Source: Streptomyces cinnamoneus (lineage in GTDB: Bacteria > Actinomycetota > Actinomycetes > Streptomycetales > Streptomycetaceae). Taken from it: a stretch of 64,000 bases of DNA. Position 1 is the first letter of the stretch; every line of letters begins with the position of its first letter. This document shows positions 52,585 to 60,773 of this stretch, piece by piece. A model generated the notes under the pieces. It was not told the DNA's origin. It did no database searches and saw only the letters and a program-made list of their open reading frames with translations. The position numbers were made by a program, and so were the translations under genes. Location: assembly GCF_014650495.1 (NCBI RefSeq), contig NZ_BMVB01000002.1, forward strand, positions 62,001 to 126,000, in the 5' to 3' direction.

Positions 52585-52947
52585 TCAGGCCGGAACGCTG
52601 CCCAGGGCCGCCGACGGGAACTCCTCCAGCCAGACGAACGCCGGCTCCACACCGGCGATCCGGATCACCTTCGAGACCATCGCCCCGCCCCGCACGACGG
52701 ACAGCCGCGCCCCGCAGCGCACCGCCCGCCCACGGGCCCGCAGCAACAACCGCACGCCGCTGGCGTCCAGGAACGTCACGCCGCGCAGGTCGAGGACGAG
52801 ATCGCCCCGGCACCGTCCCACCAGCGCCTCCAGGCGCGGCCCCAGCACCTGCTCGGCCAGGATGTCGAGCTCCCCCAGGAGCTCCACGACGACCGCTCCC
52901 CCCGCCACACGCTCCCGCATGGTGAAGGCGAGCTCGTGCACGCCCAT
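52585..52947 (-). CDS. STAS-domain anti-anti-sigma factor
   Basis: 120 aa single STAS domain with the phosphorylatable Ser in VTFLDASGVRLLL. Proteins of this class release sigma factors by binding anti-sigma kinases when dephosphorylated. ATG preceded by GTGAGG. No kinase gene is adjacent. It lies convergent to the AfsR-like regulator. Confidence 0.88.
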   Translation of the reverse strand: MGVHELAFTMRERVAGGAVVVELLGELDILAEQVLGPRLEALVGRCRGDLVLDLRGVTFLDASGVRLLLRARGRAVRCGARLSVVRGGAMVSKVIRIAGVEPAFVWLEEFPSAALGSVPA

Positions 52948-53075
52948 GGCGAACCTCACCGCCCTCCCACATCGGGCACACCGTGTGCCTTTCTGGTGCC
53001 CCGGCAACGGTCCGATTTCACCTCGGACGCCCACCCATGTGCGGCGGCGGCCGCGGCCGGCGGCACCGAGCACGA

Positions 53076-53119
53076 AAGCCCCGGCTCCGGACCTGTGCGC
53101 GGGTCCGGAGCCGGGGCTT
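53076..53119. terminator. Strong hairpin upstream of the STAS gene
   Basis: 18-bp perfect stem (arms 53076-53093 and 53102-53119) with an 8-nt loop. Its position between a divergent STAS start and later genes suggests it ends transcription on one strand or insulates the region. 53120-53492 shows no gene. Confidence 0.75.
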
Positions 53120-53492
53120 CCGGCAGGTGCAGGGCGGGGGAAACGGCGTCGGGGGGACAAGCCGCCTCCCCCGGCGAGGACACGGCTCAATGTCCGGCCG
53201 CGGTCGGGGGGGATGCTCACGGCCGGACCCCGCAGTGAGGCCCGTATCCCTGGCCCGCGGGATTCCTGCCAGATTCCGCGGGCACGACTCCATCCTCCGC
53301 CCCGCCGGGACCGCGGAAGGCGGGCGAAGGGCCCGCCTTGCAGGGCCTTAAGTCCTTAAAGACGCCGTGAAGGGTGTGAGTACCTCCACACCCCCCGGTC
53401 CGCGCGCCCCGGGCCGCACATCCGTCCGTTCGCACGGATGCGCGGTTAGACTCTCGCGACCGCACACGGGACAGCAGGGGAGGGAGTGCGCG

Positions 53493-53657
53493 ATGGTGCA
53501 GACGAAGAAGGTCGTGCTCTGGGCACTCGGCATCTTCGTGGCCTACACGATCATCCACTCCCCCGCCCGGTCGGCCGAGCTCGTCCAGATAGGGTTCGAG
53601 GGGATCTCGGACGCCGCCAAGAACATCGGCGAGTTCATGACCCAGCTGATCAGCTGA
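53493..53657 (+). CDS. Small single-pass membrane protein (54 aa)
   Basis: 54 aa, RBS GGGAGG 7-8 nt before the ATG. One transmembrane helix (about 8-24, VVLWALGIFVAYTIIHS) and an amphipathic C-terminus (GFEGISDAAKNIGEFMTQL). Conserved in Streptomyces in my memory; no known role. The Dabb-family gene follows after 55 bp. Confidence 0.7.
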   Translation: MVQTKKVVLWALGIFVAYTIIHSPARSAELVQIGFEGISDAAKNIGEFMTQLIS

Positions 53658-53712
53658 CCGGCTCGGTGGGCACGCCGGGCACGGAAGAAGCCACGAGCGA
53701 AGAAGGCAGCCA

Positions 53713-54006
53713 GTGATCCGTCACCTCGTCCTGTTCAAGCTCAACGAGGGCGTCGAGCGCGACGACCCCCGCGTCGTCGCCGGTGTGCGGGCGTTCGAGG
53801 AGCTGGAGAAGGCCATCCCCGAGCTGCGCTCCTGGGAGTGCGCCTGGAACGTCTCGGACCGTCCGATCGCCTACGACTACGCCATCAACTGCTCCGTCGA
53901 CGACACCGACGCGCTGCAGCGGTACCTGGACCACCCCGCCCACCAGGCGGGCGTCGGCCAGTGGCGCGAATTCGCCACCTGGGTCATCGCCGACTACCCG
54001 TTCTGA
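53713..54006 (+). CDS. Dabb-family stress-responsive A/B barrel protein
   Basis: 97 aa ferredoxin-like barrel. Core IRHLVLFKLNEGVERDD and the HPAHQAGVGQW segment identify the Dabb (stress-responsive A/B barrel) family; some members catalyse cyclisations, most have no known reaction. GTG start. Confidence 0.88.
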   Translation: MIRHLVLFKLNEGVERDDPRVVAGVRAFEELEKAIPELRSWECAWNVSDRPIAYDYAINCSVDDTDALQRYLDHPAHQAGVGQWREFATWVIADYPF

Positions 54007-54052
54007 CCCCGCCGCGGCAGCCGGTCCGCACGCGCGCAGCGGCCCGTTCCAC

Positions 54053-54084
54053 CTCCCTCCACCGACTCGGTGGGGGGAGTTTTT
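54053..54084 (+). terminator. Rho-independent terminator with T-tract
   Basis: 12-bp stem (54053-54064 with 54068-54079), a 3-nt loop and TTTTT, 46 bp after the Dabb stop. Confidence 0.9.
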
Positions 54085-54196
54085 CGTCGCCAACACGGCG
54101 CTATGCGGTGCTTGCACATCTCGGACATGTCTTGTGATGCTATGACCGCTTTTGCCGGATGAGTTGATCGAAAATGACCACAAAGGGGTGGTGGCC

Positions 54197-55111
54197 GTGC
54201 CGGCCCGTACAGCGCCCGAAGCCCCCCTCCGCCGCGACAATCCCGCCGACGAACCGGACCGGACCGACGACCTCACGGAGCCCGGCCCCGCCGACCACGA
54301 CGCGGTGGGCACCCTGCAGGGGCCGCGCGGCCGCGAGAGCCGCGAGAGCCGCGGGGCCGACGCCCGGGCCCTGACCCAGGTGCTCTTCAAGGAGTTCGCC
54401 TCCCTGGAGCCGGGTACGCCCGAGCACGCCCGCGTGCGCGCCGCCCTGATCGAAGCCAACCTCCCCCTCGTGCGGTACGCCGCAGCGCGCTTTCGCAGTC
54501 GCAACGAGCCGATGGAGGACGTCGTCCAGGTCGGCACCATCGGACTCATCAACGCCATCGACCGCTTCGACCCCGACCGCGGCGTGCAGTTCCCCACCTT
54601 CGCCATGCCGACCGTCGTCGGCGAGATCAAGCGCTACTTCCGCGACAACGTCCGCACCGTGCACGTCCCGCGCCGCCTCCACGAGCTGTGGGTGCAGGTC
54701 AACGGCGCCACGGAGGACCTGACCGTGCTGCACGGACGGTCCCCGACCACCGCCGAGATCGCCGACCGGCTGAAGATCCCCGAGGACGAGGTGCTCGCCT
54801 GCATCGAGGCCGGCCGCTCGTACCACGCCACGTCCCTGGAGGCCGCGCAGGAGGGCGACGGCCTGCCCGGACTGCTGGACCGGCTCGGCTACGAGGACCC
54901 CGCGCTGGCCGGCGTCGAGCACCGCGATCTCGTGCGCCACCTGCTCGTGCAGCTGCCGGAGCGCGAACAGCGCATCCTCCTACTGCGCTACTACAGCAAT
55001 CTGACGCAGTCGCAGATCAGCGCGGAGCTGGGGGTGTCGCAGATGCATGTGTCCCGGCTACTCTCACGGAGCTTCGCCCGGCTGCGCTCCGCAAATCGAA
55101 TCGACGCCTAA
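54197..55111 (+). CDS. sigF: SigF-type stress/sporulation sigma factor
   Basis: 304 aa SigB/SigF/SigG-family sigma (group 3). Region 2 with [35 protein letters not shown] broken only by length here, region 3 ([11 protein letters not shown]) and region 4 ([22 protein letters not shown]). GTG at 54197 is chosen because AAAGGGG lies 8 nt upstream; an in-frame TTG at 54152 lacks an RBS. In S. coelicolor sigF drives late spore maturation. It stands just before sigN. Confidence 0.88.
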   Translation: MPARTAPEAPLRRDNPADEPDRTDDLTEPGPADHDAVGTLQGPRGRESRESRGADARALTQVLFKEFASLEPGTPEHARVRAALIEANLPLVRYAAARFRSRNEPMEDVVQVGTIGLINAIDRFDPDRGVQFPTFAMPTVVGEIKRYFRDNVRTVHVPRRLHELWVQVNGATEDLTVLHGRSPTTAEIADRLKIPEDEVLACIEAGRSYHATSLEAAQEGDGLPGLLDRLGYEDPALAGVEHRDLVRHLLVQLPEREQRILLLRYYSNLTQSQISAELGVSQMHVSRLLSRSFARLRSANRIDA

Positions 55112-55206
55112 CCCTCACGGGCGACCCCCGCCCCGATGTCATGGGGAAGATAAGTCGACTTGACGCTACAGCGTGTTGCCGACATGTGACATTCTGCAGG
55201 AACTGC

Positions 55207-55233
55207 GTTTGCCACAGCGCAGCCTCCGGTATT
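55207..55233 (+). promoter_or_regulatory. Candidate SigB/SigF/SigN-type promoter upstream of sigN
   Basis: GTTTGC, 14-15 nt, CGGTAT: matches the GTTTnn-N12-15-GGGTAT consensus of the SigB family. The -10 lies about 81 bp before the sigN start, in the loop region of a 7-bp hairpin. Confidence 0.6.
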
Positions 55234-55275
55234 CAGGTGGAGGCTGAACACCCCCGGCCGTCCTCACGGCCGGGG
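55221..55275 (+). promoter_or_regulatory. Two hairpins between sigF and sigN
   Basis: AGCCTCC/GGAGGCT (55221-55227, 55239-55245) and CCCCGGCCGT/ACGGCCGGGG (55252-55261, 55266-55275). Either could end sigF transcription or attenuate sigN. Confidence 0.6.
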
Positions 55276-55313
55276 CGGCCGCTGTGACCCGTCCGCGACC
55301 TCAAGGGGGTGGC

Positions 55314-56147
55314 ATGTCCGTAGACCTGGGCAGCGCGAAGGTGCTCGCCAACGACGCACCGCACGCCGTGCTCGACGACTGCGAAGCCATCGACACCCGC
55401 ACCCTCTCCCGCTCCCTCTTCCTGCGGCTCGCCACGCTCGAACGGGACAGCGCCGAGCGTACGTACGTCCGCGACACCCTCATCGAGCTCAACCTCCCTC
55501 TGGTGCGCTATGCCGCGGCCCGCTTCCGCAGCCGCAACGAGCCGATGGAGGACATCGTCCAGGTCGGCACGATCGGGCTGATCAAGGCGATCGACCGGTT
55601 CGACTGCGAACGCGGGGTCGAATTCCCGACGTTCGCGATGCCGACCGTCGTCGGTGAGATCAAACGCTTCTTCCGCGACACCAGCTGGTCCGTCCGCGTG
55701 CCGCGCCGCCTGCAGGAGCTGCGGCTGGCCCTGACCAAGGCCAGCGACGAGCTCGCACAGAAGCTCGACCGCTCCCCGACGGTCCCGGAGTTGGCGCTCT
55801 GCCTCGGCGTCTCCGAGGAGGACGTCGTCGACGGCCTCGCCGTCGGCAACGCCTACACCGCCAGCTCCCTGGACTCCCCCTCCCCCGAGGACGACGGCGG
55901 CGAGGGCTCCCTGGCCGACCGCCTCGGCTACGAGGACACCGCGTTGGAGGGCGTCGAGTACCGCGAGTCCCTCAAGCCGCTCCTGGCCAAGCTGCCGCCG
56001 CGCGAACGACAGATCATCATGCTGCGGTTCTTCGCCAACATGACGCAGTCCCAGATCGGCGAGGAAGTCGGCATCTCGCAGATGCACGTCTCCCGCCTGC
56101 TGACCCGGACCCTGGCCCAGCTGCGCGAGGGCCTGATCGCGGACTGA
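55314..56147 (+). CDS. sigN: SigN-type sigma factor
   Basis: 277 aa, close paralog of the preceding SigF. The region-2 block [16 protein letters not shown] is identical in both, and region 4 ends [19 protein letters not shown] with AAGGGGG 4 nt upstream. The name follows the sigF-sigN arrangement of S. coelicolor (from memory). A SigB-type promoter upstream suggests autoregulation. It could equally be another SigB-group member. Confidence 0.85.
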   Translation: MSVDLGSAKVLANDAPHAVLDDCEAIDTRTLSRSLFLRLATLERDSAERTYVRDTLIELNLPLVRYAAARFRSRNEPMEDIVQVGTIGLIKAIDRFDCERGVEFPTFAMPTVVGEIKRFFRDTSWSVRVPRRLQELRLALTKASDELAQKLDRSPTVPELALCLGVSEEDVVDGLAVGNAYTASSLDSPSPEDDGGEGSLADRLGYEDTALEGVEYRESLKPLLAKLPPRERQIIMLRFFANMTQSQIGEEVGISQMHVSRLLTRTLAQLREGLIAD

Positions 56148-56297
56148 GCGCCCGGCCCCGGCCGGGGCCGGCCAAAACGATACGGCGGGCGGCCGGCACC
56201 CGGCCGCGAGCCACCCCGCGGACGGCGCCCGGGCAGCGGCAGAGACATGTGGGCCCGGGCGGTGTACAGCTGACGGCCCGTCAGACACACTGGGGCG

Positions 56298-57101
56298 ATG
56301 CGACGGAAGACGCTCGTCTCTGCGCTCTGCCTGACCGCCCTGACCGCCCTCGTCACGGGATGCGGCACCAGCGGCCGCGACGGATACGTCGCCACGGGGG
56401 CCGCCGGACCCGGCGCCTCCCGGCCCGCGGGCGGCCTCGTGCCGCCGAAGGGCGGAGTGGAGCTCGTACCGCTGGACGCGCCTTCCTCAGCAGGGCCTTC
56501 GCGATCGACCGACTCGCCCGGACGTCCGGGCGGGCGTTCGGCCGGGCCCTCACAGCGGGCCCTGCCGTCACCGCCGGCAGGCACACCGCATCCGGCCGCC
56601 GGGCCCTCGCACGGCGGCAGCGGCACCCGCGACAGCGGTGGCGACACCCGTGCGCACCCGCCCCGCCCCGCGCCTGCGGCACCGTCGGCGATACCGGCAC
56701 CGGCACCCGCCGGCCCGGGCACCCCGGGCCCCGCACCGTCGGCTCCGCCGACCTCGCCGTCCGCACCGGCCCCGCCGGCCCCCGCCGCGCTCACCGTGAG
56801 CGAGCCGCGCCGCGCATCCGGTCCGGACCGGTGGTGCGAGCAGGTCGCCCTCACCTTCACCAACACCGGCGGCACCCCCGTCACCGGCGGCACCGTCAGC
56901 CTCGGCACGCACATCATCGGCGTCTTCGGCACGGACTGGGCGACGGTCACGTCCACTCATCCGCTCCCGGCCCCGATCGCCCCGGGGCAATCGGCCGACG
57001 GGACCTGGACGGTGTGCGTCGACGCCTGGCGCGTACCCCTCGGCATGCGCATCGAGACGCGCGACGTCGCCGTGGACCCGGCCCGGCCGCCGGCACAGTG
57101 A
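56298..57101 (+). CDS. Lipoprotein with Pro/Ser-rich linker
   Basis: 267 aa. Signal peptide with lipobox LVTGC (Cys22), a 120-residue Pro/Ala/Ser-rich linker that would span the wall, and a C-terminal 100-residue beta-sandwich-like domain (VALTFTNTGGTPVTGG) with CBM2-like flavour. Surface protein of unknown function. CACACT ends 6 nt before the ATG (leaderless). Confidence 0.8.
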   Translation: MRRKTLVSALCLTALTALVTGCGTSGRDGYVATGAAGPGASRPAGGLVPPKGGVELVPLDAPSSAGPSRSTDSPGRPGGRSAGPSQRALPSPPAGTPHPAAGPSHGGSGTRDSGGDTRAHPPRPAPAAPSAIPAPAPAGPGTPGPAPSAPPTSPSAPAPPAPAALTVSEPRRASGPDRWCEQVALTFTNTGGTPVTGGTVSLGTHIIGVFGTDWATVTSTHPLPAPIAPGQSADGTWTVCVDAWRVPLGMRIETRDVAVDPARPPAQ

Positions 57102-57102
57102 C

Positions 57103-57327
57103 TCAGCCCAGCGCCAGCCAGACCGCGCCCGCCACCACCGCGATCGCCACGATCACGCCGATGACCAGGCCCGGCCGGGAGCCGGACCCGCTGCTGCGCC
57201 GCGCAGCGGCGGCGGCCTGCCGGCCGCCCGGGGCGGGCGCTGCGCCCTCGTCGACGAAGGCACGGAACATCTGGGTGCTGCCCGCGGGGTCGTAGGGACC
57301 CTCGGGGCTCTGATGGGGGTTGGCCAT
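57103..57327 (-). CDS. Small tail-anchored membrane protein (74 aa)
   Basis: 74 aa. A soluble N-terminus (MANPHQSPEGPYDPAG) and a single C-terminal transmembrane helix (GLVIGVIVAIAVVAGAVWLA). TAGGGT ends 7 nt before the ATG, no RBS. Not recognised; similar small proteins are common in Streptomyces. Confidence 0.7.
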   Translation of the reverse strand: MANPHQSPEGPYDPAGSTQMFRAFVDEGAAPAPGGRQAAAAARRSSGSGSRPGLVIGVIVAIAVVAGAVWLALG

Positions 57328-57444
57328 GCCCCGGACCCTAGCGAAACGGGCCCGCGGGGCGGGCACAGGGCTGCTGCTTTACGGCGGCCCGGAGAAGCCT
57401 TGAGCCTTCCTTTACCCGGTTTGCCGGGTTTTCGTTTGCCTTCA

Positions 57445-57479
57445 GCAACCAAACTTCTCTATGGTTGCCCAAAGCAACC
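57445..57479. promoter_or_regulatory. MarR operator: GCAACCA-N10-TGGTTGC
   Basis: Perfect 7-bp inverted repeat (57445-57451, 57462-57468) plus a third GCAACC half at 57474-57479, 30-64 bp before the MarR start. Expected site of autoregulation of the MarR-MFS operon. Confidence 0.7.
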
Positions 57480-57508
57480 TAACCTTCCGGAGCCGAGGAG
57501 CCCGTGTC

Positions 57509-58018
57509 ATGGCCGCACAGGAGCAGTACGAGGAGCTGGCCCGGCAGCTCAGCGCCATCGGCACCGTCAAGCGCGGCCTGAGCCGGGCCCTGCCCCAGGA
57601 CTGCTCCCCCGCCACCGCCATGCTCCTGAACCTGCTCAAGCAGCACGGCGACATGCGGATGAGCCGGCTCGGCGAGCTCCTGGGCATCGACGCCTCGGTG
57701 ACCAGCCGGCACGTCGCCCACGCCGCCGACCGCGGCTGGATCACCCGCCGGCCCGACCCGCTCGACAAGCGGTCCCGGCAGCTGAGCCTCACCCCCAGCG
57801 GAGAGGCACTGCTGCAGGAGGTGTCCGTGCGGTACACCGACGCGCTGGCCACCTGCCTGCGCGACTGGTCCGACGACGACGTCGGCCACCTCATCGGCCT
57901 GATGACGCGGCTGCGCGAGAGCTTCGGCGAGTGCCGGCCCCGGCTGGCACCGCAGTACCACCCCGCCGGTCACGCCACCGGCAGCACGACCGCTCACCCC
58001 ACCCGTACACCCGCCTGA
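57509..58018 (+). CDS. MarR-family regulator
   Basis: 169 aa. Winged helix with LLNLLKQHGDMRMSRLGELL and LGIDASVTSRHVAHAADRGW, wing RRPDPLDKRSRQLSL. ATG with GGAG about 8 nt upstream; an ATG at 57461 lies inside the operator and lacks an RBS. It is 25 bp from the MFS gene; together they form a drug-responsive efflux operon. Confidence 0.9.
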   Translation: MAAQEQYEELARQLSAIGTVKRGLSRALPQDCSPATAMLLNLLKQHGDMRMSRLGELLGIDASVTSRHVAHAADRGWITRRPDPLDKRSRQLSLTPSGEALLQEVSVRYTDALATCLRDWSDDDVGHLIGLMTRLRESFGECRPRLAPQYHPAGHATGSTTAHPTRTPA

Positions 58019-58043
58019 AAACCGCAACGAGAAAAGGAAGTCC

Positions 58044-59678
58044 ATGGCCCAGTCCACACCGGCAGGTGTGCGGGACGCCTCGGAGGACGCCGCAGGCGCC
58101 GCCGCCCCCATGACGCACCGCCAGATAATGGAGGCCCTCTCGGGCCTGCTCCTCGGCATGTTCGTGGCGATCCTCTCCTCGACGATCGTCTCCAACGCCC
58201 TGCCGGAGATCATCCACGATCTGCACGGCAGCCAGTCCTCCTACACCTGGGTCGTCACGGCCTCGCTCCTGGCGATGACCGCGTCCACCCCCCTGTGGGG
58301 CAAGCTCTCCGACCTCTTCAGCAAGAAGCTGCTGGTCCAGCTGGCCCTCGTGGTCTACGTGGCCGGCTCCGTCGTGGCCGGTCTCTCCCAGAACACCGGC
58401 ATGCTGATCGCCTGCCGCGTGGTGCAGGGCATCGGCGTCGGCGGCCTCTCCGCCCTCGCCCAGATCATCATGGCCGCGATGATCTCCCCGCGTGAGCGCG
58501 GCCGTTACAGCGGCTACCTCGGCGCCACCTTCGCCGTCGCCACCGTCGGCGGCCCGCTGCTCGGCGGCGTCATCACCGACACGGACTGGCTCGGCTGGCG
58601 CTGGTGCTTCTACGTCGGCGTCCCGTTCGCCGTCATCGCGCTGATCGTCCTGCAGAAGACGCTGAAGCTGCCCGTCACCAAGCGCAAGGTCAAGGTCGAC
58701 TGGCTGGGCGCCTTCTTCATCACCGCCGCCGTCACCCTGCTGCTGATCTGGGTCACCCGGGCCGGCAAGGGCAAGGACTACGACTGGATCTCCTGGCAGT
58801 CCGGCGTCATGGTCCCCGGTGCGATCCTGCTCGCCGCGCTCTTCGTCCTCACCGAGGCCAAGGCCACCGAGCCGATCATTCCGCTGCGGCTGTTCCGCAA
58901 CAAGACCATCGCCCTGTCCTCGCTCGCGAGCCTCTTCGTCGGCGTCGCCATGTTCGCCGGCACCGTCTTCTTCTCGCAGTACTTCCAGCTCGCCCGCAAC
59001 GAGTCGCCGACGATGTCCGGCGTGCTGACGATCCCGATGATCGGCGGTCTGTTCGTCTCGTCGACCGTGTCCGGCCAGGTCATCACCAAGACCGGGCGCT
59101 GGAAGGCGTGGCTGCTCAGCGGTGGCGTGCTGCTCACCGCGGGGCTGGGGCTGCTCGGCACGATGCGCTACGACACGCCCTACTGGCACCTGGCGATCTA
59201 CATGGCCCTCACCGGCCTCGGCATCGGCATGATGATGCAGAACCTCGTGCTCGCCGCCCAGAACCAGGTCGAGCCGAAGGACCTCGGCGCCGCCAGCTCC
59301 GTCGTGACCTTCTTCCGCTCCCTCGGCGGTGCGGTCGGCGTCTCCGCGCTCGGCGCGGTGCTGGCCACGCGGGTGCCGGACTACGTCAAGGACGGCATCA
59401 CGGCCCTCGGCCCGAAGGCCGCGGCCGCCATGAGCCACGGCGGTACGGGCGGGGGCGGCATCCCGGACCTCGACGCCATGCCGGCGCCGATCCGGACGGT
59501 CGTGGAGAGCGCGTACGGGCACGGCGTCGGAGACGTCTTCCTCTACGCGGCACCCTGTGCGCTGATCGCCTTCATCGTGACGCTCTTCATCAAGGAGGTC
59601 GCGCTGAAGAGCAGCGGCCCGGCCCCGGCCGCCGTCGCGGCGGCCGCGGACGAGGAACCGGCCCGGCAGGCCGGCTGA
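58044..59678 (+). CDS. DHA2-family (14-TMS) MFS drug efflux transporter
   Basis: 544 aa, 14 predicted helices. Motif A-like GKLSDLFSKKLL, motif C-like GYLGATFAVATVGGPLLGG, N-terminal MFVAILSSTIVSNALPEI typical of EmrB/QacA relatives. Drug/H+ antiporter in the membrane. Ends in a disordered Ala/Glu tail. Regulated by the MarR protein just upstream. A GC-rich terminator follows. Confidence 0.92.
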   Translation: MAQSTPAGVRDASEDAAGAAAPMTHRQIMEALSGLLLGMFVAILSSTIVSNALPEIIHDLHGSQSSYTWVVTASLLAMTASTPLWGKLSDLFSKKLLVQLALVVYVAGSVVAGLSQNTGMLIACRVVQGIGVGGLSALAQIIMAAMISPRERGRYSGYLGATFAVATVGGPLLGGVITDTDWLGWRWCFYVGVPFAVIALIVLQKTLKLPVTKRKVKVDWLGAFFITAAVTLLLIWVTRAGKGKDYDWISWQSGVMVPGAILLAALFVLTEAKATEPIIPLRLFRNKTIALSSLASLFVGVAMFAGTVFFSQYFQLARNESPTMSGVLTIPMIGGLFVSSTVSGQVITKTGRWKAWLLSGGVLLTAGLGLLGTMRYDTPYWHLAIYMALTGLGIGMMMQNLVLAAQNQVEPKDLGAASSVVTFFRSLGGAVGVSALGAVLATRVPDYVKDGITALGPKAAAAMSHGGTGGGGIPDLDAMPAPIRTVVESAYGHGVGDVFLYAAPCALIAFIVTLFIKEVALKSSGPAPAAVAAAADEEPARQAG

Positions 59679-59684
59679 CAGACC

Positions 59685-59728
59685 CCGGCCGGGAGCGCGC
59701 TACGAGCGGAGCCGCGCTCCCCGGCCGG
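59685..59728 (+). terminator. Terminator of the MarR-MFS operon
   Basis: CCGGCCGGGAGCGCG pairs with CGCGCTCCCCGGCCGG (one bulge), 7 nt after the stop. Confidence 0.8.
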
Positions 59729-59767
59729 AGGCCCGGGACCTGAACGGCATGGACGGTTCCGGACCAT

Positions 59768-59827
59768 GGCCCCGGTGGGGTGCGCACGACGGCAGGGGAC
59801 GGCCGGCGCACTCCCACCGGGGCCTTT
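59768..59827. terminator. Second hairpin between convergent operons
   Basis: GGCCCCGGTGGG (59768-59779) pairs with CCCACCGGGGCC (59813-59824), inner arms TGCGC/GCGCA, followed by TTT. It probably ends both the MFS operon and the convergent TetR transcript. Confidence 0.7.
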
Positions 59828-59875
59828 GCCGTGGAGCGGGGCCGGGGCGGGAGGGGGCGGGCCCCTCCCGCCGGT

Positions 59876-60637
59876 TCAGCGGTTCCGCATGGCCTCGATG
59901 CCGGCGATCATCATGTCGAGCGCGAAGGCGAAGTCGCGCTCCCGCATCGCCGCGACGGAGTCCGCGCTGCGCGCGTCCATCATCTCCGCGGCCTCCTTGT
60001 ACAGGTCCGTGAACTCCGGCCGGTCCGCGACCGTGTCCCTGACCTCCCTGAAGTACTCGTCCTCGGTCACCCCGGACTCCTGGTAGCGCTCCTTGGAGAG
60101 CGCCTCGACCGTGGCGAACCCGTAGACGAACTGGAAGATGACGCCGAGGACCGCGTTCGCCCCGTCCTTGGCGACCCCGATGCGCCGCTCCAGCCGCAGC
60201 GCGACGTCGGCGAACGCCATCGAGCGGGGGCCGATGTTGAGGTACTGGCCCACGAGCCGGGCCACCCAGGGGTGGGCGATGAGCATGGCGCGGTACTCCG
60301 TCGCCAGCTCCCGCACCTGATCGCGCCAGTCGGCGTCCTCGTCGCTCAGGTCGGGCGCCCGCATGTCGCCGGCCGCCCGGTCCAGCGCCAGCTCCAGCAG
60401 GTCGTCCTTGTTGTCGACGTACCAGTAGACCGACATGGCCGTCACGCCGAGCTCCGCCGCCAGGCGGCGCATCGAGAACTTCGCGAGGCCCTCGGCGTCG
60501 AGCAGCCGGACCGTGGTGGCGACGATGCGGTCCCGGTCCAGCGCCCCTTCGCCACCGGGCTCCGCCGCCTTGCGCCGGGGCGCCTTCGCCTTTTCCTCAC
60601 CGGCCAGCCACACGCTGGTCCGCGGGCTCCTTGCCAT
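59876..60637 (-). CDS. TetR-family regulator with TetR_C-type ligand domain
   Basis: 253 aa. A basic N-terminal extension, then HTH (FSMRRLAAELGVTAMSVYWYV, about 55-75) and a tetracycline-repressor-like C-terminal domain. Located downstream of the DHA2 transporter on the same strand, 136 bp apart, so it is probably its repressor; the operator is the long palindrome upstream of the transporter. Confidence 0.9.
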   Translation of the reverse strand: MARSPRTSVWLAGEEKAKAPRRKAAEPGGEGALDRDRIVATTVRLLDAEGLAKFSMRRLAAELGVTAMSVYWYVDNKDDLLELALDRAAGDMRAPDLSDEDADWRDQVRELATEYRAMLIAHPWVARLVGQYLNIGPRSMAFADVALRLERRIGVAKDGANAVLGVIFQFVYGFATVEALSKERYQESGVTEDEYFREVRDTVADRPEFTDLYKEAAEMMDARSADSVAAMRERDFAFALDMMIAGIEAMRNR

Positions 60638-60651
60638 GACTTCTCGCTTTC

Positions 60652-60681
60652 CACCGGCTGTGTGCGCACCGGCTGTGTACG
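60652..60681. repeat. Tandem 15-bp repeat before the TetR gene
   Basis: CACCGGCTGTGTGCG and CACCGGCTGTGTACG in tandem, one mismatch, 15-44 bp upstream of the TetR start. Possible operator or promoter element. Confidence 0.55.
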
Positions 60682-60773
60682 TATCCGCATGCTAGAAGGG
60701 CCGGGACGGGGCAGGTGGGCCACGTCGTGCCCTCCCGCCCGGTCCCGGCCCGGGTCACCCCGTCACCGGGGTG

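Noticed and set aside
49515..52652. 1045-aa minus-strand open frame opposite the AfsR-like gene
   Set aside because: Gln/Gly-rich shadow sequence; the plus strand encodes all SARP, NB-ARC and TPR features.
54152..54196. TTG at 54152 as the sigF start
   Set aside because: No ribosome-binding site; the GTG at 54197 has AAAGGGG with ideal spacing.
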